A stretch of DNA of 36,100 bases from a virus: positions 1 through 36,100 of the IMG/VR virus record IMGVR_UViG_3300042485_003881; one strand, written 5' to 3'. Positions 6,792 to 16,986 of this stretch are shown in pieces (positions within the stretch are counted from its first letter, which is position 1; every line of letters begins with the position of its first letter). The translations under genes and the position numbers were made by a program. Under the pieces are notes generated by a model. That model worked only from the letters and a program-made list of their open reading frames with translations. It did no database searches and was not told the DNA's origin.

Positions 6792-8621
6792 ATGAATAAT
6801 ACAAATAGAGATATAAAATACATTAATCGAGATTTTTTAGATTTTAAAGAACGATTAATTGAATTTACAAAAGTTTATTACCCTTCCACTTACACAGACT
6901 TTTCAGAGGCATCCCCAGGAATGATGTTTATAGAACAAGCTTCATATGTAGGAGATGTTTTAAGTTTTTATTTAGATAATCAATTTCAAGAAACTTTTCT
7001 ACAATACTCTCAACAAACTAATAATATATTTGAGTTAGCATACATGTTTGGGTATAAACCAAAAACAACCGGAGCATCTCAAGTAGACATTGATTTTTAT
7101 CAACAAATTCCATCTAAATTAATAGGAAATGAATATGTCCCTGATTACGACTATGCAGTAAATATTCCAGAAAATACTTCTATTTCAGGATTTTTAATTC
7201 AAGATAAAATTGATTTTTCTCGTTCAAGTTCCCAAGACCCAACTAATGTAACAATTTACCAAATCTCTAATAATAAACCTCAATATTATTTATTAAAAAA
7301 GACTAGAAAAGCAATTTCCTCAATAATTAAATCTCAAACATTCCCCTTTACAACCCCAGAACCATTTACAACCATTAATATTCAAGATAGTAATATTATA
7401 AAAGTATTAGATATTACTGATTCTGATGGTAATATATGGTATGAAGTAGATCATTTAGCACAAGAAATGGTATTTGATTCAATAAAAAATACTAATATTA
7501 ATGACCCAAATAAAATAGACGATACTCCATTTTTATTAAAATTAAAAAAAGTTGCAAGAAGATTTGCAACTCGTTTTACATCTTTAACAAATTTACAAAT
7601 TCAATTTGGAGCGGGTTCACCAACTGATACAACTGAAGAAATTACTCCAAATCCTAATAATGTAGGTATTGGTTTACCCTTTAAAAAAGATAAATTAACT
7701 ACAGCATTTTCTCCAACAAATTTTCTTTATACAGGAACATATGGTATTGCACCCGCAAACACAACATTAACCGTTAGATATTTAACCGGAGGTGGAGTTG
7801 GATCTAATGCACCAGCAAATTCAATTACAAATTTTAATTCTACTAATATTAAATTTTCTCAATTTAATTTAGATCCTACTTTATCTAATTATGTAATAGA
7901 ATCAATATCTACTAATAATATTAACCCCGCTTCTGGAGGAAAAGGGGGAGACACAACAGAAGAAATTCGCCAAAATACTCTTGCATTAGTTGCATCCCAA
8001 AAACGTTCAGTTACTGCAGATGATTATTTAATTAGAGCTTTAAGTATGCCTTCTGAATATGGTTCAATTTCAAAAGCATATATTGAACAACCTAAATTAA
8101 CAGATAATCAAGTATCAACTATTGAAACATTATGTTTATATGTTTTATCTTTAAATTCTGCTGGGCAATTAAACTATGCTAATACAACTTTAAAAAATAA
8201 TTTAAGAACTTATATGTCTCAATATAGAATGATTGGAGATAATATAGAAATTAGAGATGCATACATTATTAATATTGGAATTAATTTTGAAATTATAGTA
8301 TTGCCTGAGTATAATAATAACGAAGTTTTAATAAGTTGTATAAATTCTTTAAAATCTTATTTTTTAATTGATAAATGGCAATTAAATCAACCTATCATAA
8401 TACAAGAATTATTTATTCTTTTAGATAAAATTAAAGGTGTTCAAACTGTAAAAGAAATACTTATTTCAAATAAGGCAGGAAGTCAATTAGGTTATTCTCA
8501 ATATTCTTATGATATAAAAGGAGCTACCCAAAATCACATTATTTATCCTTCATTAGATCCTAGCATTTTTGAAATAAGATACCCTGATAGTGATATAAAA
8601 GGTAGAGTAGTTCCTTTATAA
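6792..8621 (+). CDS. 6: gp6-like baseplate wedge protein (baseplate J family)
   Basis: The 609-residue protein opens with a segment typical of T4 gp6/phage J wedge proteins: YTDFSEASPGMMFIEQASYV (about 36-55), then LSFYLDNQFQETFL and the FGYKPK box (about 91-96). The middle is a beta-rich insertion. The conserved 'T..DY...al' region appears as KRSVTADDYLIRAL (about 400-413). The C-terminal domain (about 480-609) is alpha/beta with SYFLIDKWQLNQPIIIQEL. gp6 forms the ring that joins the six wedges. It is close to the length of T4 gp6 and follows the gp25-like gene directly. The call is secure at family level. Confidence 0.92.
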   Translation: MNNTNRDIKYINRDFLDFKERLIEFTKVYYPSTYTDFSEASPGMMFIEQASYVGDVLSFYLDNQFQETFLQYSQQTNNIFELAYMFGYKPKTTGASQVDIDFYQQIPSKLIGNEYVPDYDYAVNIPENTSISGFLIQDKIDFSRSSSQDPTNVTIYQISNNKPQYYLLKKTRKAISSIIKSQTFPFTTPEPFTTINIQDSNIIKVLDITDSDGNIWYEVDHLAQEMVFDSIKNTNINDPNKIDDTPFLLKLKKVARRFATRFTSLTNLQIQFGAGSPTDTTEEITPNPNNVGIGLPFKKDKLTTAFSPTNFLYTGTYGIAPANTTLTVRYLTGGGVGSNAPANSITNFNSTNIKFSQFNLDPTLSNYVIESISTNNINPASGGKGGDTTEEIRQNTLALVASQKRSVTADDYLIRALSMPSEYGSISKAYIEQPKLTDNQVSTIETLCLYVLSLNSAGQLNYANTTLKNNLRTYMSQYRMIGDNIEIRDAYIINIGINFEIIVLPEYNNNEVLISCINSLKSYFLIDKWQLNQPIIIQELFILLDKIKGVQTVKEILISNKAGSQLGYSQYSYDIKGATQNHIIYPSLDPSIFEIRYPDSDIKGRVVPL

Positions 8622-8623
8622 TA

Positions 8624-8649
8624 TAATATTTATAATAAAATATATTAAT
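8624..8649 (+). promoter_or_regulatory. Intergenic element shared with 21126-21151
   Basis: This stretch begins TAATATTTATAATAAAATAT and runs into the ATG at 8648. It matches 21126-21151 at 25 of 26 positions, and 19 bases from 8631 are identical. Its left part matches the TAATATTTATTA element of four other gaps. It could be a phage promoter or a translation leader. Confidence 0.4.
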
Positions 8650-9856
8650 GGCCGTATATAAAATATTTCCAACTTCTGATGCTACTCTATATTCTTTATA
8701 TCCTACAATGAATACAGGGTTAGATGCTATATTAGAAGTATCTAATCAATTAACTCCTTCTAATGTTCCTAGTGTAGCTAGATATTTAATTCAATTTGAT
8801 CAAAATGAAATATTAGATATTATTAATAATAAAATTAATAATAATCAATATGATATTTATCTTAAAAATTTTATAGCTGAAGCTCAAGGAATTAATCAAA
8901 AAACATCATTAGAAATTTTTCCATTAGCCCAATCTTGGAATAATGGGACAGGATATAATTTATCCTCCCCTTTAATAACAGATGGGGTTTCTTGGTTATA
9001 CCCTACAGACCCAGATTCTAACCCATGGTCTTTATATGGATATTACTCAGGATCAGAAGGATTCATATACTATACAAGCAGTTATAATTCTGAATATGGT
9101 GGAGAAGGTGGAGGAAATTGGTTTTTTGATACATTTGGAACAATTTATTTCACTGGGAGTTATGGCCCTTCAGACCCATACTATGTAGCAAACAGTTCAC
9201 CATTTTCTAGTTCAGTAAGTACATCTTTTGAATTACGTAACTTAAAAGATATTGAAATTAATGTAAACTCTATTATAGATAAGTGGAAAAATGATGTAAT
9301 TCCAAACTATGGACTTTTAATAAAATTAACAGGTTCACAAGAATTTAATACAAGCAAATATGTTCAACCTCAATTTAAATATTATAGTGTTGATACAAAT
9401 ACAATTTATCCACCATGTTTAGAATTTAGATGGTCAGATTTTCAAACAATATTAACAGGCTCAGCAACAAGCAGCATAGTAGATACTTCTAACTTAAAAT
9501 TATCTTTAGATGAAAACCCAGGCGTATTTTATCCAACTAGTGTAAATAAATTTAAAATAAATGTAAGTCCTTTATATCCACCTCGTGTATATCAAACATC
9601 CTCTTTATTTACAAATTTAAATTATCTCCCAACTTCTTCATGTTATGCAATAAAAGACTTGGCTACTAATGAATTTGTTATTAACTTTGATGATCAATAT
9701 ACCCAAATTAGTTCTGATTCAACAGGAAATTATTTTAGTGTTTATATGAGTGGCCTTGAACCAGAAAGATATTATAAAGTTTTAATTAAAACTATAATTG
9801 ATGGTTCAACATTAATATTTGATGATAATTATTATTTTAAAGTTATAAATGGATGA
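8648..9856 (+). CDS. Virion protein with DNRLRE-like N-terminal domain
   Basis: The 402-residue protein starts with a beta-sandwich pattern seen in DNRLRE-type surface domains: FPTSDATLYSLYPTMNTG (about 7-24), then ARYLIQFD (about 44-51), and a typical 'W..G.G' segment, QSWNNGTGYN (about 97-106). The rest is Ser/Thr/Tyr-rich beta structure with ITGS/FTGS-like turns common in tail fibres. It sits between the gp6-like gene and further tail genes, and overlaps the next gene by 4 bases (ATGA). It is probably a peripheral baseplate or fibre protein, perhaps glycan-binding. Domain assignment is by eye and could change with structure prediction. Confidence 0.65.
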   Translation: MAVYKIFPTSDATLYSLYPTMNTGLDAILEVSNQLTPSNVPSVARYLIQFDQNEILDIINNKINNNQYDIYLKNFIAEAQGINQKTSLEIFPLAQSWNNGTGYNLSSPLITDGVSWLYPTDPDSNPWSLYGYYSGSEGFIYYTSSYNSEYGGEGGGNWFFDTFGTIYFTGSYGPSDPYYVANSSPFSSSVSTSFELRNLKDIEINVNSIIDKWKNDVIPNYGLLIKLTGSQEFNTSKYVQPQFKYYSVDTNTIYPPCLEFRWSDFQTILTGSATSSIVDTSNLKLSLDENPGVFYPTSVNKFKINVSPLYPPRVYQTSSLFTNLNYLPTSSCYAIKDLATNEFVINFDDQYTQISSDSTGNYFSVYMSGLEPERYYKVLIKTIIDGSTLIFDDNYYFKVING

Positions 9857-10197
9857 GTGAAAATATAAAATTAAATAAACAAGTATATGATAAAAATTCA
9901 TATACTAAAATAATAAATAATTCTTTTAATAAATTAGGAGAATCAATTAATGAAAAAATTGTTAATCCTACACTATCTTTAAATGAATTTTTTGATATGT
10001 ACAATGATTTATTTTATGATATTCCTGAATTAGGTGAAAGAAATTCCCATGAATATTTAATTAAAAAAAGTAGTGAATATATTAATTTTAATGCTAATCA
10101 AGAAGAAATAGAAGCTTTACAAAAAGAAATTGATCAATTAAGAATAGATTTACTTGAAGAACAAAAACTAAATAATCCTTCAAAAACAGTGGAGTAA
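9853..10197 (+). CDS. Small conserved tail/baseplate protein
   Basis: The 114-residue protein has an Asn/Lys-rich N-terminal half. A segment follows that I recall from small T4-like phage structural proteins, FFDMYNDLFYDIPELGERNS then HEYLIKKSSEYI (about 47-78). A coiled coil follows (about 82-105, EIEALQKEIDQLRIDLLEEQ). It overlaps the preceding gene (ATGA) and precedes the giant structural gene. Its position fits a baseplate connector or fibre-attachment subunit. The function is unconfirmed. Confidence 0.65.
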   Translation: MSENIKLNKQVYDKNSYTKIINNSFNKLGESINEKIVNPTLSLNEFFDMYNDLFYDIPELGERNSHEYLIKKSSEYINFNANQEEIEALQKEIDQLRIDLLEEQKLNNPSKTVE

Positions 10198-10241
10198 AAA
10201 GTTAACATTATTAGCTTTTTAAATAAATAAATAAAGAATAA

Positions 10242-13200
10242 ATGGCCACCGAAATTATTAAATTAAATACTCAAAATTTAACTACTCAAACATATAACGA
10301 ATTAGATTCATCTTTACTTCCTTCTTATGGAATAGATACACTTTTTACAACTAGCAGTTATATTGAATGTTTTATTTATGATATTAATAATAAATTACTT
10401 TCTGAAAATTATTCTTTTAATTATTTTTCTTTAGCAAATAATCCTTTATTTTCAGGAGATGATAATTTACTTTCTCAAATCCAAATAGATCCTGAAAAAA
10501 CACTTTTAAATGAAGGATATAATCAAGGAGAATATGTTACTTATTTTAATTTTTTAAATAAACAAATAGGATCATATCTTGAAAATCTTTTTATAACTGA
10601 AATTTCTTCGGATAGAACTGAAATAAGATTAAGTAGTACTTATTTATCATCATTTGATTTAATTGAACAAGCTAATAATTTTATTAATGAAAGAGAAACT
10701 AATGAATATTTTATAGATTTTTATGTAAATTTTAAAAGTAATAAATTATACATAGCTAATAATATTGCTTTAGATACCCAAGATCCTCTTAATCCTACTA
10801 TATTAATTAAGTTATACAATGCCCTCCCTTCAGAATTTGATATAAATTCACCTTTATGGGTAGTAACATCTTTAGATGACCCTTGTATATACCAAGTTAA
10901 ATTTGAAGATTCTATTTTAACTTTTTCAGATACTATAAAAATTAAAGGACCTAATTTTAATTTAAATTTTAAAGATCAAGTTAATAATTCTTCATTAGAA
11001 TTATCATATTCTGATTTAATAACATCTCCCCTAACTAGTTCTTTTAATCAAATTAAAGGACTAATTAATAAAAAAGAAATTGATATAAATGTTGATTATA
11101 CAGATTTTTCAAATTTTACCCATTTCAGTTCAGTAAAATCTCGAACTGAAAATTTTATTTATAAAATTAATTTAATTGAGCAATACTCATCTTCTATTGC
11201 CTTAATTAATTCTCAAATAACAGGATCAACATCTTCTTCTATAGTAGTAAATAATAATAAAAACATATACGAAGATAAAATAAGCTCTATTATAAGCAAT
11301 TTTGATGGTTATGATTATTATTTATATTATTCTAGTGAATCTTTAGCTTATCCTAAAAGTAATTCACTTTCCCCTTATAATTTATATCCATCAACAAGTT
11401 CTATAGTTTTAACTTGGTTAGGAAGTGATGATGAATCTAACCCATACTATGGAGGGATATTACTCTCAGCATCAATATATGATAACGATAATCAAAATAA
11501 TCTTTATTTTTCAATACCAGAATACTTAAGAGAAGATCCATTAAATGATCAATATTTACTATTTGTTGAAATGGTAGGACAACATTATGATAATATTTGG
11601 ATATATTATAAAGATGTTACTCAAAAATATAATGCTGATAATCGTTTAGAAAATGGTATTTCAAAAGATATAGTAGCGGATGCAATTAGAGATTTTGGAA
11701 TTAAATTATACCAAAATAATTTTTCAAACGAGGATTTATATACAGCATTTTTAGGTTTAACACCTGATGGTGGTTTATTTCCATTTCCTAATATAACAGG
11801 ATCTTTACCTACTCCTAGTGGATATGAGTATATTAACACAAAAATATCTGCTTCAAATAATAATTTGCCGTTAGATGACGTTAATAAATCGTTATATAAA
11901 CGCATATATCATAATTTGCCATACCTATTGCAAACAAAAGGTACATTGCCGGGTCTGCGTGCACTTATTACCTCATATGGTATTCCTGATACAATATTAA
12001 GGATTAATGAATATGGTGGAAAAGATAAAACAAATACAAATGATTGGGATTATTGGCAAAATGAATTTAATTATGCTTATGAACAAAATGGAGATAATTT
12101 TATTTCATCTAGTTTTTATTTAAATTCATCTTGGGGAGGTTCTCAAATTCCCGAAACATTAATGTTTAGGTTTAAAACTAATGTTTTACCTACTTCATCC
12201 ATTCCTTATTCTCAAAGTTTATCTACAATTTCTAGTATTCTTTTAGGGCCAACTTCCCATATAACTCTTCGCTATACCGGATCAGCTTATACTTCTGGTT
12301 CTTATAATGGTTCAATTATTGACCCATATTATCAATATGCTTATTTAGATTTTTACCCTTACTACTCAATCCAACCCACCTTAAGTGCTAGTATTTATTT
12401 ACCATTTTTCAATGGAGATTGGTGGTCAGTAATGGTTAAAAAAACAGGAACTGGGGCATCAACTAATTTTGAATTATTTTCAGGAAATAAAATGTATGAT
12501 AGTGGTGAAAATGGAACCTCTATTAGCTTTCTAGCTTCATCCTCAGTTATAACTAATGATGGGGGGTGGAATAATTCTGATAAGATAGTTTTTGGTTCTG
12601 GCTCAAGTACTATAAATGCTAAAATATACAATAATTTTTCTGGATCTTTTCAAGAAATTAGATATTATACTAAACCTATAAGTGAAAGTGTATTTAGAGA
12701 TTTTGTAATGAATCCTTCCTCAATTGAAGGAAACTCTATAAATTCTGGAGCAGACCAATTAGCTTTTAGATTACCTTTAGGAGGAGAATTATATACAGGA
12801 TCTAAATCAATTCATCCAAAAGTTACGGGTTCATGGATTTTCACTTCCTCTTTTTTATCTGATAGTACTGCTTTTTTTAATTCAACACCTACATTTGTAT
12901 CTAATACAGAATATTTTTATTACGATCAACCAGTAGTGGGAATTAAAAATGCAATTGCTGATAAAATTAGAGTTGAAAATAATGTAATACCTGAGGGAGA
13001 TGTATTATCACCATTTATGTCTTTATCTCAACAAGCTAATATATCTCAAAGCTATACAGCAAATACAAATTTACTTGAGGTAGCATTTTCACCACAAGAT
13101 GAAGTAAATGATGATATTAATTCCTCTCTCGGATATTTTAATATAGGGGAATATATTGGAGATCCAAGGCTACGTTCCTCTTCAGCTGAATTCTATCCAG

Positions 13201-16200
13201 ACTTAAATGCTTTAAGAGATTCATATTTTCAAAAATATACTAAAAATTATAATTTAGTTGATTTTGTTCGTTTAATTAAATTTTTTGACAATTCACTATT
13301 TAAAATGATAAAAGATTTTGTACCTGCTCGTACAAGTCTTGCTTCTGGAATTGTAATTAAACAACATATTTTAGAAAGAAATAAAGTTCCTCAACCACAA
13401 GTTGATACTAATTCTAATATAGCATATTATGCTAGTGGATCTACAAACAATCAACCACTAACATTCCAAGATATATCCGTTTCGGGAACAATAGCTCCAC
13501 AATGGAACGACTATAATGCGGGTACAGTAGAAAATTTTGATGGAGGCACTGCAGGAGTATTTGAAATGTTTAATGGAACAGCTTTTGCTTCATCCGGCTC
13601 TAACATATTTAATTTAACACAAAGTTGGAGTGAATTAATCCAAAATGCTTCCGGATCTGTAAATGTAATTCATAACTCACAAGATGAATTTTATAATGGT
13701 GAGTTTGATGGTTCAGTTTTAACAGTCACTACTCAAAGTTTACATGCACCGTTTCCTAATGATTCTATAGATTTTAGTTATACTCCCGTAAGGTATAGTC
13801 CACAAAATTACGGTTTAGCTAGTAGTAATCCTTTTGCACAATATCAATTTTTAAATGCATTAACAGTACCTGCTCAAGGAGAAATTTTACTTTTAAGAGC
13901 TTTTAGAATACTTTTACCAGATGGTAGTACTGGATTGTCCTCTCCATATGTTAAAATTCATAAATTTGATAATAATGGATTTAATAATGATATAGCTTTA
14001 GGACAAGCTACTAAATTAAGAATTAAACATACAACATTACCTGACTATGTAACTATTGGAAATGTTGTATCAAGAACAGAATACCCAACATATTGGTTAT
14101 ATAAAGTAAATTTATTAGGATCAGATATAGCAGACAATTATATTTTAGATTATAGTGTTTCTTGTTCAGTAACATCTTCATATAGTGTAGGTAATGGTAC
14201 CCCAAAAACAATTATAAATTGGAATTCCTCCCTTCCAGGAACAAATTTACCACATTATGGAACCCCTTATTTTAATACTTCATCAGGAATATTTACTTTT
14301 GAAAATACTTCTAACATCCAATTAACTCTTACCGCCTCAATTAACACTACAGGTAATGGTATTACCTCTAATTTTATTCAATTAATTCAAATCCGAAATC
14401 AAACAGAAACTGTACTATCCACATCTATATATAATTCCGGAGGAACTAATGTTTTAACTACAATAACATCCTCATTATACCCTCTTTTAGGAGATCAATA
14501 TTATATTCAATTAACTAAAGCGGCACTAGGAGTTGGAATTACAGTAAATTCTGCTCAACTTTTACTAACCCAAAGCATATCTCCAACAGCATCTGTATCA
14601 TGTTCCGTTATAATTGAACCTTATCTTTCCGAACCTAATTTTTACAACAGTGATAATAATGCTCTTTTAAACAGCATTAGTGATCAAAGAGAAAATTCTT
14701 TTGCTTTAGATGTAGATTACACATATGGTACTACTCCCCCAATTAATTTCGGTTTATTAATTTCCGGAACCGCAACTCATGCTACTGTACCTGATTCAAA
14801 TTATACCTCTAAAAAATCAACTCTTTTAAAATATGATGGTTCAAAATCAACATCACAACTTTTAAATACTTGGACCCAAGGAGATACAGGAACATATGGT
14901 AAATTACCTACAGTAGAAAGCTTAAAAACATATATAGCATATTGCGATGGTATTAATGGATGGCCACCAGAACATGAAAATGCATCAGCAATGAATGTTA
15001 TATATTTAATTAAAGCTGATGGTACTGTAGTTATTCCAAATACCTCTAAAGATTCACTATCAATAATGCAACAAATATTTCAAACTGGTGAAAGAGTAAT
15101 TATTAATACAAAAAATGTAAACATCTCCCCCCTTGATCCTTATAGAACTGTTATTAGAGGAGGATCTCATATTGAACCTATTTTATATACTCAATTTGGT
15201 CAACTTCCTAATGTTACATGGAATACTACTATGAGTTTTGAAGATATAGTTCTTGCCCCTAATGGAAATGTAGAAAATTACGCAGCATTATATGGAAAAA
15301 CATATGGAGTTCAAACCTTAACATTTGGTGCTCCCCAACAAGTTACTTTTAATCAAACAATCTATGGAATAGCAGTAACATCAAACTCATATACAATTCC
15401 AGCAGGTTCTATTTCAGATGGAGTTCAATTTAATATAGATGCTAGTATTAATCTGCTATTAAGAAATGTTAATGAGGATTATGATTGGCAATATCTAGTA
15501 ACATTATACATTTACAAAAATTCAACAAGTATTTTTTCTACTACCCCCCTTGAATTTAATCTTAGCCCTAATAATGAACAATATACAACTATTTCTTCAT
15601 CCCAAGTTACTCTCCCCGCAGGAACTTTTAATACTGGAGACACAATCTCAGTTTATATTAAAGTAGACAATTATGAAGGATATCCATCTGGAGCAACTAT
15701 ATCTTCTAATAACACATCATTTAATATCTCCCAATACCCAGTATTTACACAACCTATAACATCCTCAGGTGTTAATTCTATTTGGAATTGGCCTAATTCT
15801 TCAAGCTATCCATATATAATTACCTCTTCAAATTCTGCTTTAGCTGAATTATATGGAAATCCTAATGTTAAAGCAAAAGACATTACAGGATCCGGTTTTA
15901 ATACAATCCAATTACCTTGGAAAATAAATTATGGAGATGAATTTAAATTTGAAGGTAGAGAGGATTTTACATATATGGTAAAAAATATCTTTGGTCCTGC
16001 AGAAAGCGGATCTGGAAGAGTATTTGAAACAGGATCTATTGAAGTCCATTTTAATGCAAACTTACCAGTCTCAGCATCTTCTAGTGTATTTAATTTAGAT
16101 CACTTCTTAATTCGTAGATATGTTGATGATGCTGCACAAAATGTTATAACAGGATTTAGACCTCCTAATTCAGAAGGTCCTTATATTGTAAAACCTGAAT

Positions 16201-16274
16201 TTGTAGTTCCTGAATTAAATAAATCAATAGATGAAGTTATATTAGATCTTACGCAAAAAGGTTTGATTATATAA
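10242..16274 (+). CDS. Giant tail/baseplate structural protein (2010 aa) with LamG-like domain
   Basis: This is the largest gene in the window. The N-terminal 500 residues are beta-rich with many Asn/Ser turns. A conserved-looking helical segment at about 553-592 contains YKRIYHNLPYLLQTKGTLPG and the loop GIPDTILRINEYGG. A concanavalin/LamG-like domain follows (about 636-835), with WWSVMVKKTG and FSGSFQEIRYY. A second helical region lies near 1000-1040 (LVDFVRLIKFFDNSLFKMIK). The rest is Ser/Thr-rich beta structure, closing with HFLIRRYVDD and an Ile-rich tail. Size and position after gp6 suggest a gp7-like wedge scaffold or a long fibre. I favour a wedge/fibre-attachment protein, with modest confidence. 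Confidence 0.8.
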   Translation: MATEIIKLNTQNLTTQTYNELDSSLLPSYGIDTLFTTSSYIECFIYDINNKLLSENYSFNYFSLANNPLFSGDDNLLSQIQIDPEKTLLNEGYNQGEYVTYFNFLNKQIGSYLENLFITEISSDRTEIRLSSTYLSSFDLIEQANNFINERETNEYFIDFYVNFKSNKLYIANNIALDTQDPLNPTILIKLYNALPSEFDINSPLWVVTSLDDPCIYQVKFEDSILTFSDTIKIKGPNFNLNFKDQVNNSSLELSYSDLITSPLTSSFNQIKGLINKKEIDINVDYTDFSNFTHFSSVKSRTENFIYKINLIEQYSSSIALINSQITGSTSSSIVVNNNKNIYEDKISSIISNFDGYDYYLYYSSESLAYPKSNSLSPYNLYPSTSSIVLTWLGSDDESNPYYGGILLSASIYDNDNQNNLYFSIPEYLREDPLNDQYLLFVEMVGQHYDNIWIYYKDVTQKYNADNRLENGISKDIVADAIRDFGIKLYQNNFSNEDLYTAFLGLTPDGGLFPFPNITGSLPTPSGYEYINTKISASNNNLPLDDVNKSLYKRIYHNLPYLLQTKGTLPGLRALITSYGIPDTILRINEYGGKDKTNTNDWDYWQNEFNYAYEQNGDNFISSSFYLNSSWGGSQIPETLMFRFKTNVLPTSSIPYSQSLSTISSILLGPTSHITLRYTGSAYTSGSYNGSIIDPYYQYAYLDFYPYYSIQPTLSASIYLPFFNGDWWSVMVKKTGTGASTNFELFSGNKMYDSGENGTSISFLASSSVITNDGGWNNSDKIVFGSGSSTINAKIYNNFSGSFQEIRYYTKPISESVFRDFVMNPSSIEGNSINSGADQLAFRLPLGGELYTGSKSIHPKVTGSWIFTSSFLSDSTAFFNSTPTFVSNTEYFYYDQPVVGIKNAIADKIRVENNVIPEGDVLSPFMSLSQQANISQSYTANTNLLEVAFSPQDEVNDDINSSLGYFNIGEYIGDPRLRSSSAEFYPDLNALRDSYFQKYTKNYNLVDFVRLIKFFDNSLFKMIKDFVPARTSLASGIVIKQHILERNKVPQPQVDTNSNIAYYASGSTNNQPLTFQDISVSGTIAPQWNDYNAGTVENFDGGTAGVFEMFNGTAFASSGSNIFNLTQSWSELIQNASGSVNVIHNSQDEFYNGEFDGSVLTVTTQSLHAPFPNDSIDFSYTPVRYSPQNYGLASSNPFAQYQFLNALTVPAQGEILLLRAFRILLPDGSTGLSSPYVKIHKFDNNGFNNDIALGQATKLRIKHTTLPDYVTIGNVVSRTEYPTYWLYKVNLLGSDIADNYILDYSVSCSVTSSYSVGNGTPKTIINWNSSLPGTNLPHYGTPYFNTSSGIFTFENTSNIQLTLTASINTTGNGITSNFIQLIQIRNQTETVLSTSIYNSGGTNVLTTITSSLYPLLGDQYYIQLTKAALGVGITVNSAQLLLTQSISPTASVSCSVIIEPYLSEPNFYNSDNNALLNSISDQRENSFALDVDYTYGTTPPINFGLLISGTATHATVPDSNYTSKKSTLLKYDGSKSTSQLLNTWTQGDTGTYGKLPTVESLKTYIAYCDGINGWPPEHENASAMNVIYLIKADGTVVIPNTSKDSLSIMQQIFQTGERVIINTKNVNISPLDPYRTVIRGGSHIEPILYTQFGQLPNVTWNTTMSFEDIVLAPNGNVENYAALYGKTYGVQTLTFGAPQQVTFNQTIYGIAVTSNSYTIPAGSISDGVQFNIDASINLLLRNVNEDYDWQYLVTLYIYKNSTSIFSTTPLEFNLSPNNEQYTTISSSQVTLPAGTFNTGDTISVYIKVDNYEGYPSGATISSNNTSFNISQYPVFTQPITSSGVNSIWNWPNSSSYPYIITSSNSALAELYGNPNVKAKDITGSGFNTIQLPWKINYGDEFKFEGREDFTYMVKNIFGPAESGSGRVFETGSIEVHFNANLPVSASSSVFNLDHFLIRRYVDDAAQNVITGFRPPNSEGPYIVKPEFVVPELNKSIDEVILDLTQKGLII

Positions 16275-16283
16275 TATTTATTA
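16272..16283 (+). promoter_or_regulatory. Intergenic motif TAATATTTATTA (copy 1 of 4)
   Basis: The 12-mer overlaps the stop codon of the giant gene (TAA at 16272-16274) and lies 27 bases before the next ATG, followed by the promoter-like GTATAATACA at 16284-16293. Exact copies occur at 25792, 29291 and 33747, always in gaps before a start codon. Confidence 0.4.
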
Positions 16284-16310
16284 GTATAATACAATATATA
16301 ATACAACAAT

Positions 16311-16976
16311 ATGGGATATTTAAATAATAGCGTCGTTACAGTAGATGCAATTTTAACAACAAAAGGAAGAGAACTTTTAGCAAAAAATGATGGTTCTTTT
16401 CGAATTACACAATTTGCTTTTGCAGATGATGAAATAGATTATACTTTGTATAACCCAACCCATCCTTCTGGATCTGCATTTTATGGAGAAGCTATCCAAA
16501 ATATGCCTTTACTTGAGGCTTTTCCTCAAGAAACTCAAATTATGAAATATAAATTAGCTACTTTACCCCGCGGAACAGCTAAATTACCAGTTTTAAATTT
16601 AGGTTATTCAGCTATTACTTTAAAACAAGGAGCTTCATTAGCTATTACCCCACAAACTTTAAATTATTTAGGTAATGCTCAAGCATACGAAACAAGTGGC
16701 TATTCAGCTACAATTTCCGATATTAGATTAATGAGCACATTTAATGGGATTGGTATTGATACTCCAGGGGCACAAAACACAAACCAAACAATCACAACAA
16801 CTTTAGGAACTAATGTTTCTCAAACTGTAATTGGTTCTCAAATTAATTTAAGAGCAACAACAGTAAATACTTTATTTGGCTCAAACACCCAGCTCTCAAC
16901 TACAATAACATTTGTAGGCTTAGATAGTGGAGCTCGTTTAACCATCCCAGTTTTAATTAGTAAAACAATAGTTTAA
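16311..16976 (+). CDS. Conserved virion structural protein
   Basis: The 221-residue protein opens GYLNNSVVTVDAILTTKGRE, then LAKNDGSFRITQFAFADDEI (about 2-42). I recall this opening from structural proteins of other T4-like environmental phages. The rest is beta-rich with Thr/Asn/Gln repeats and no transmembrane segment. It sits between the giant gene and two paralogous fibre-like genes, so it is probably a tail or fibre component. The exact role is unknown. The start at 16311 gives the conserved N-terminus without further ambiguity. Confidence 0.75.
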   Translation: MGYLNNSVVTVDAILTTKGRELLAKNDGSFRITQFAFADDEIDYTLYNPTHPSGSAFYGEAIQNMPLLEAFPQETQIMKYKLATLPRGTAKLPVLNLGYSAITLKQGASLAITPQTLNYLGNAQAYETSGYSATISDIRLMSTFNGIGIDTPGAQNTNQTITTTLGTNVSQTVIGSQINLRATTVNTLFGSNTQLSTTITFVGLDSGARLTIPVLISKTIV

Positions 16977-16986
16977 ATTATAAAAT

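Noticed and set aside
8982-9188. Overlapping + strand frame inside the DNRLRE-like gene
   Set aside because: It is a frame-shifted shadow with no start signal and a composition unlike the other proteins.
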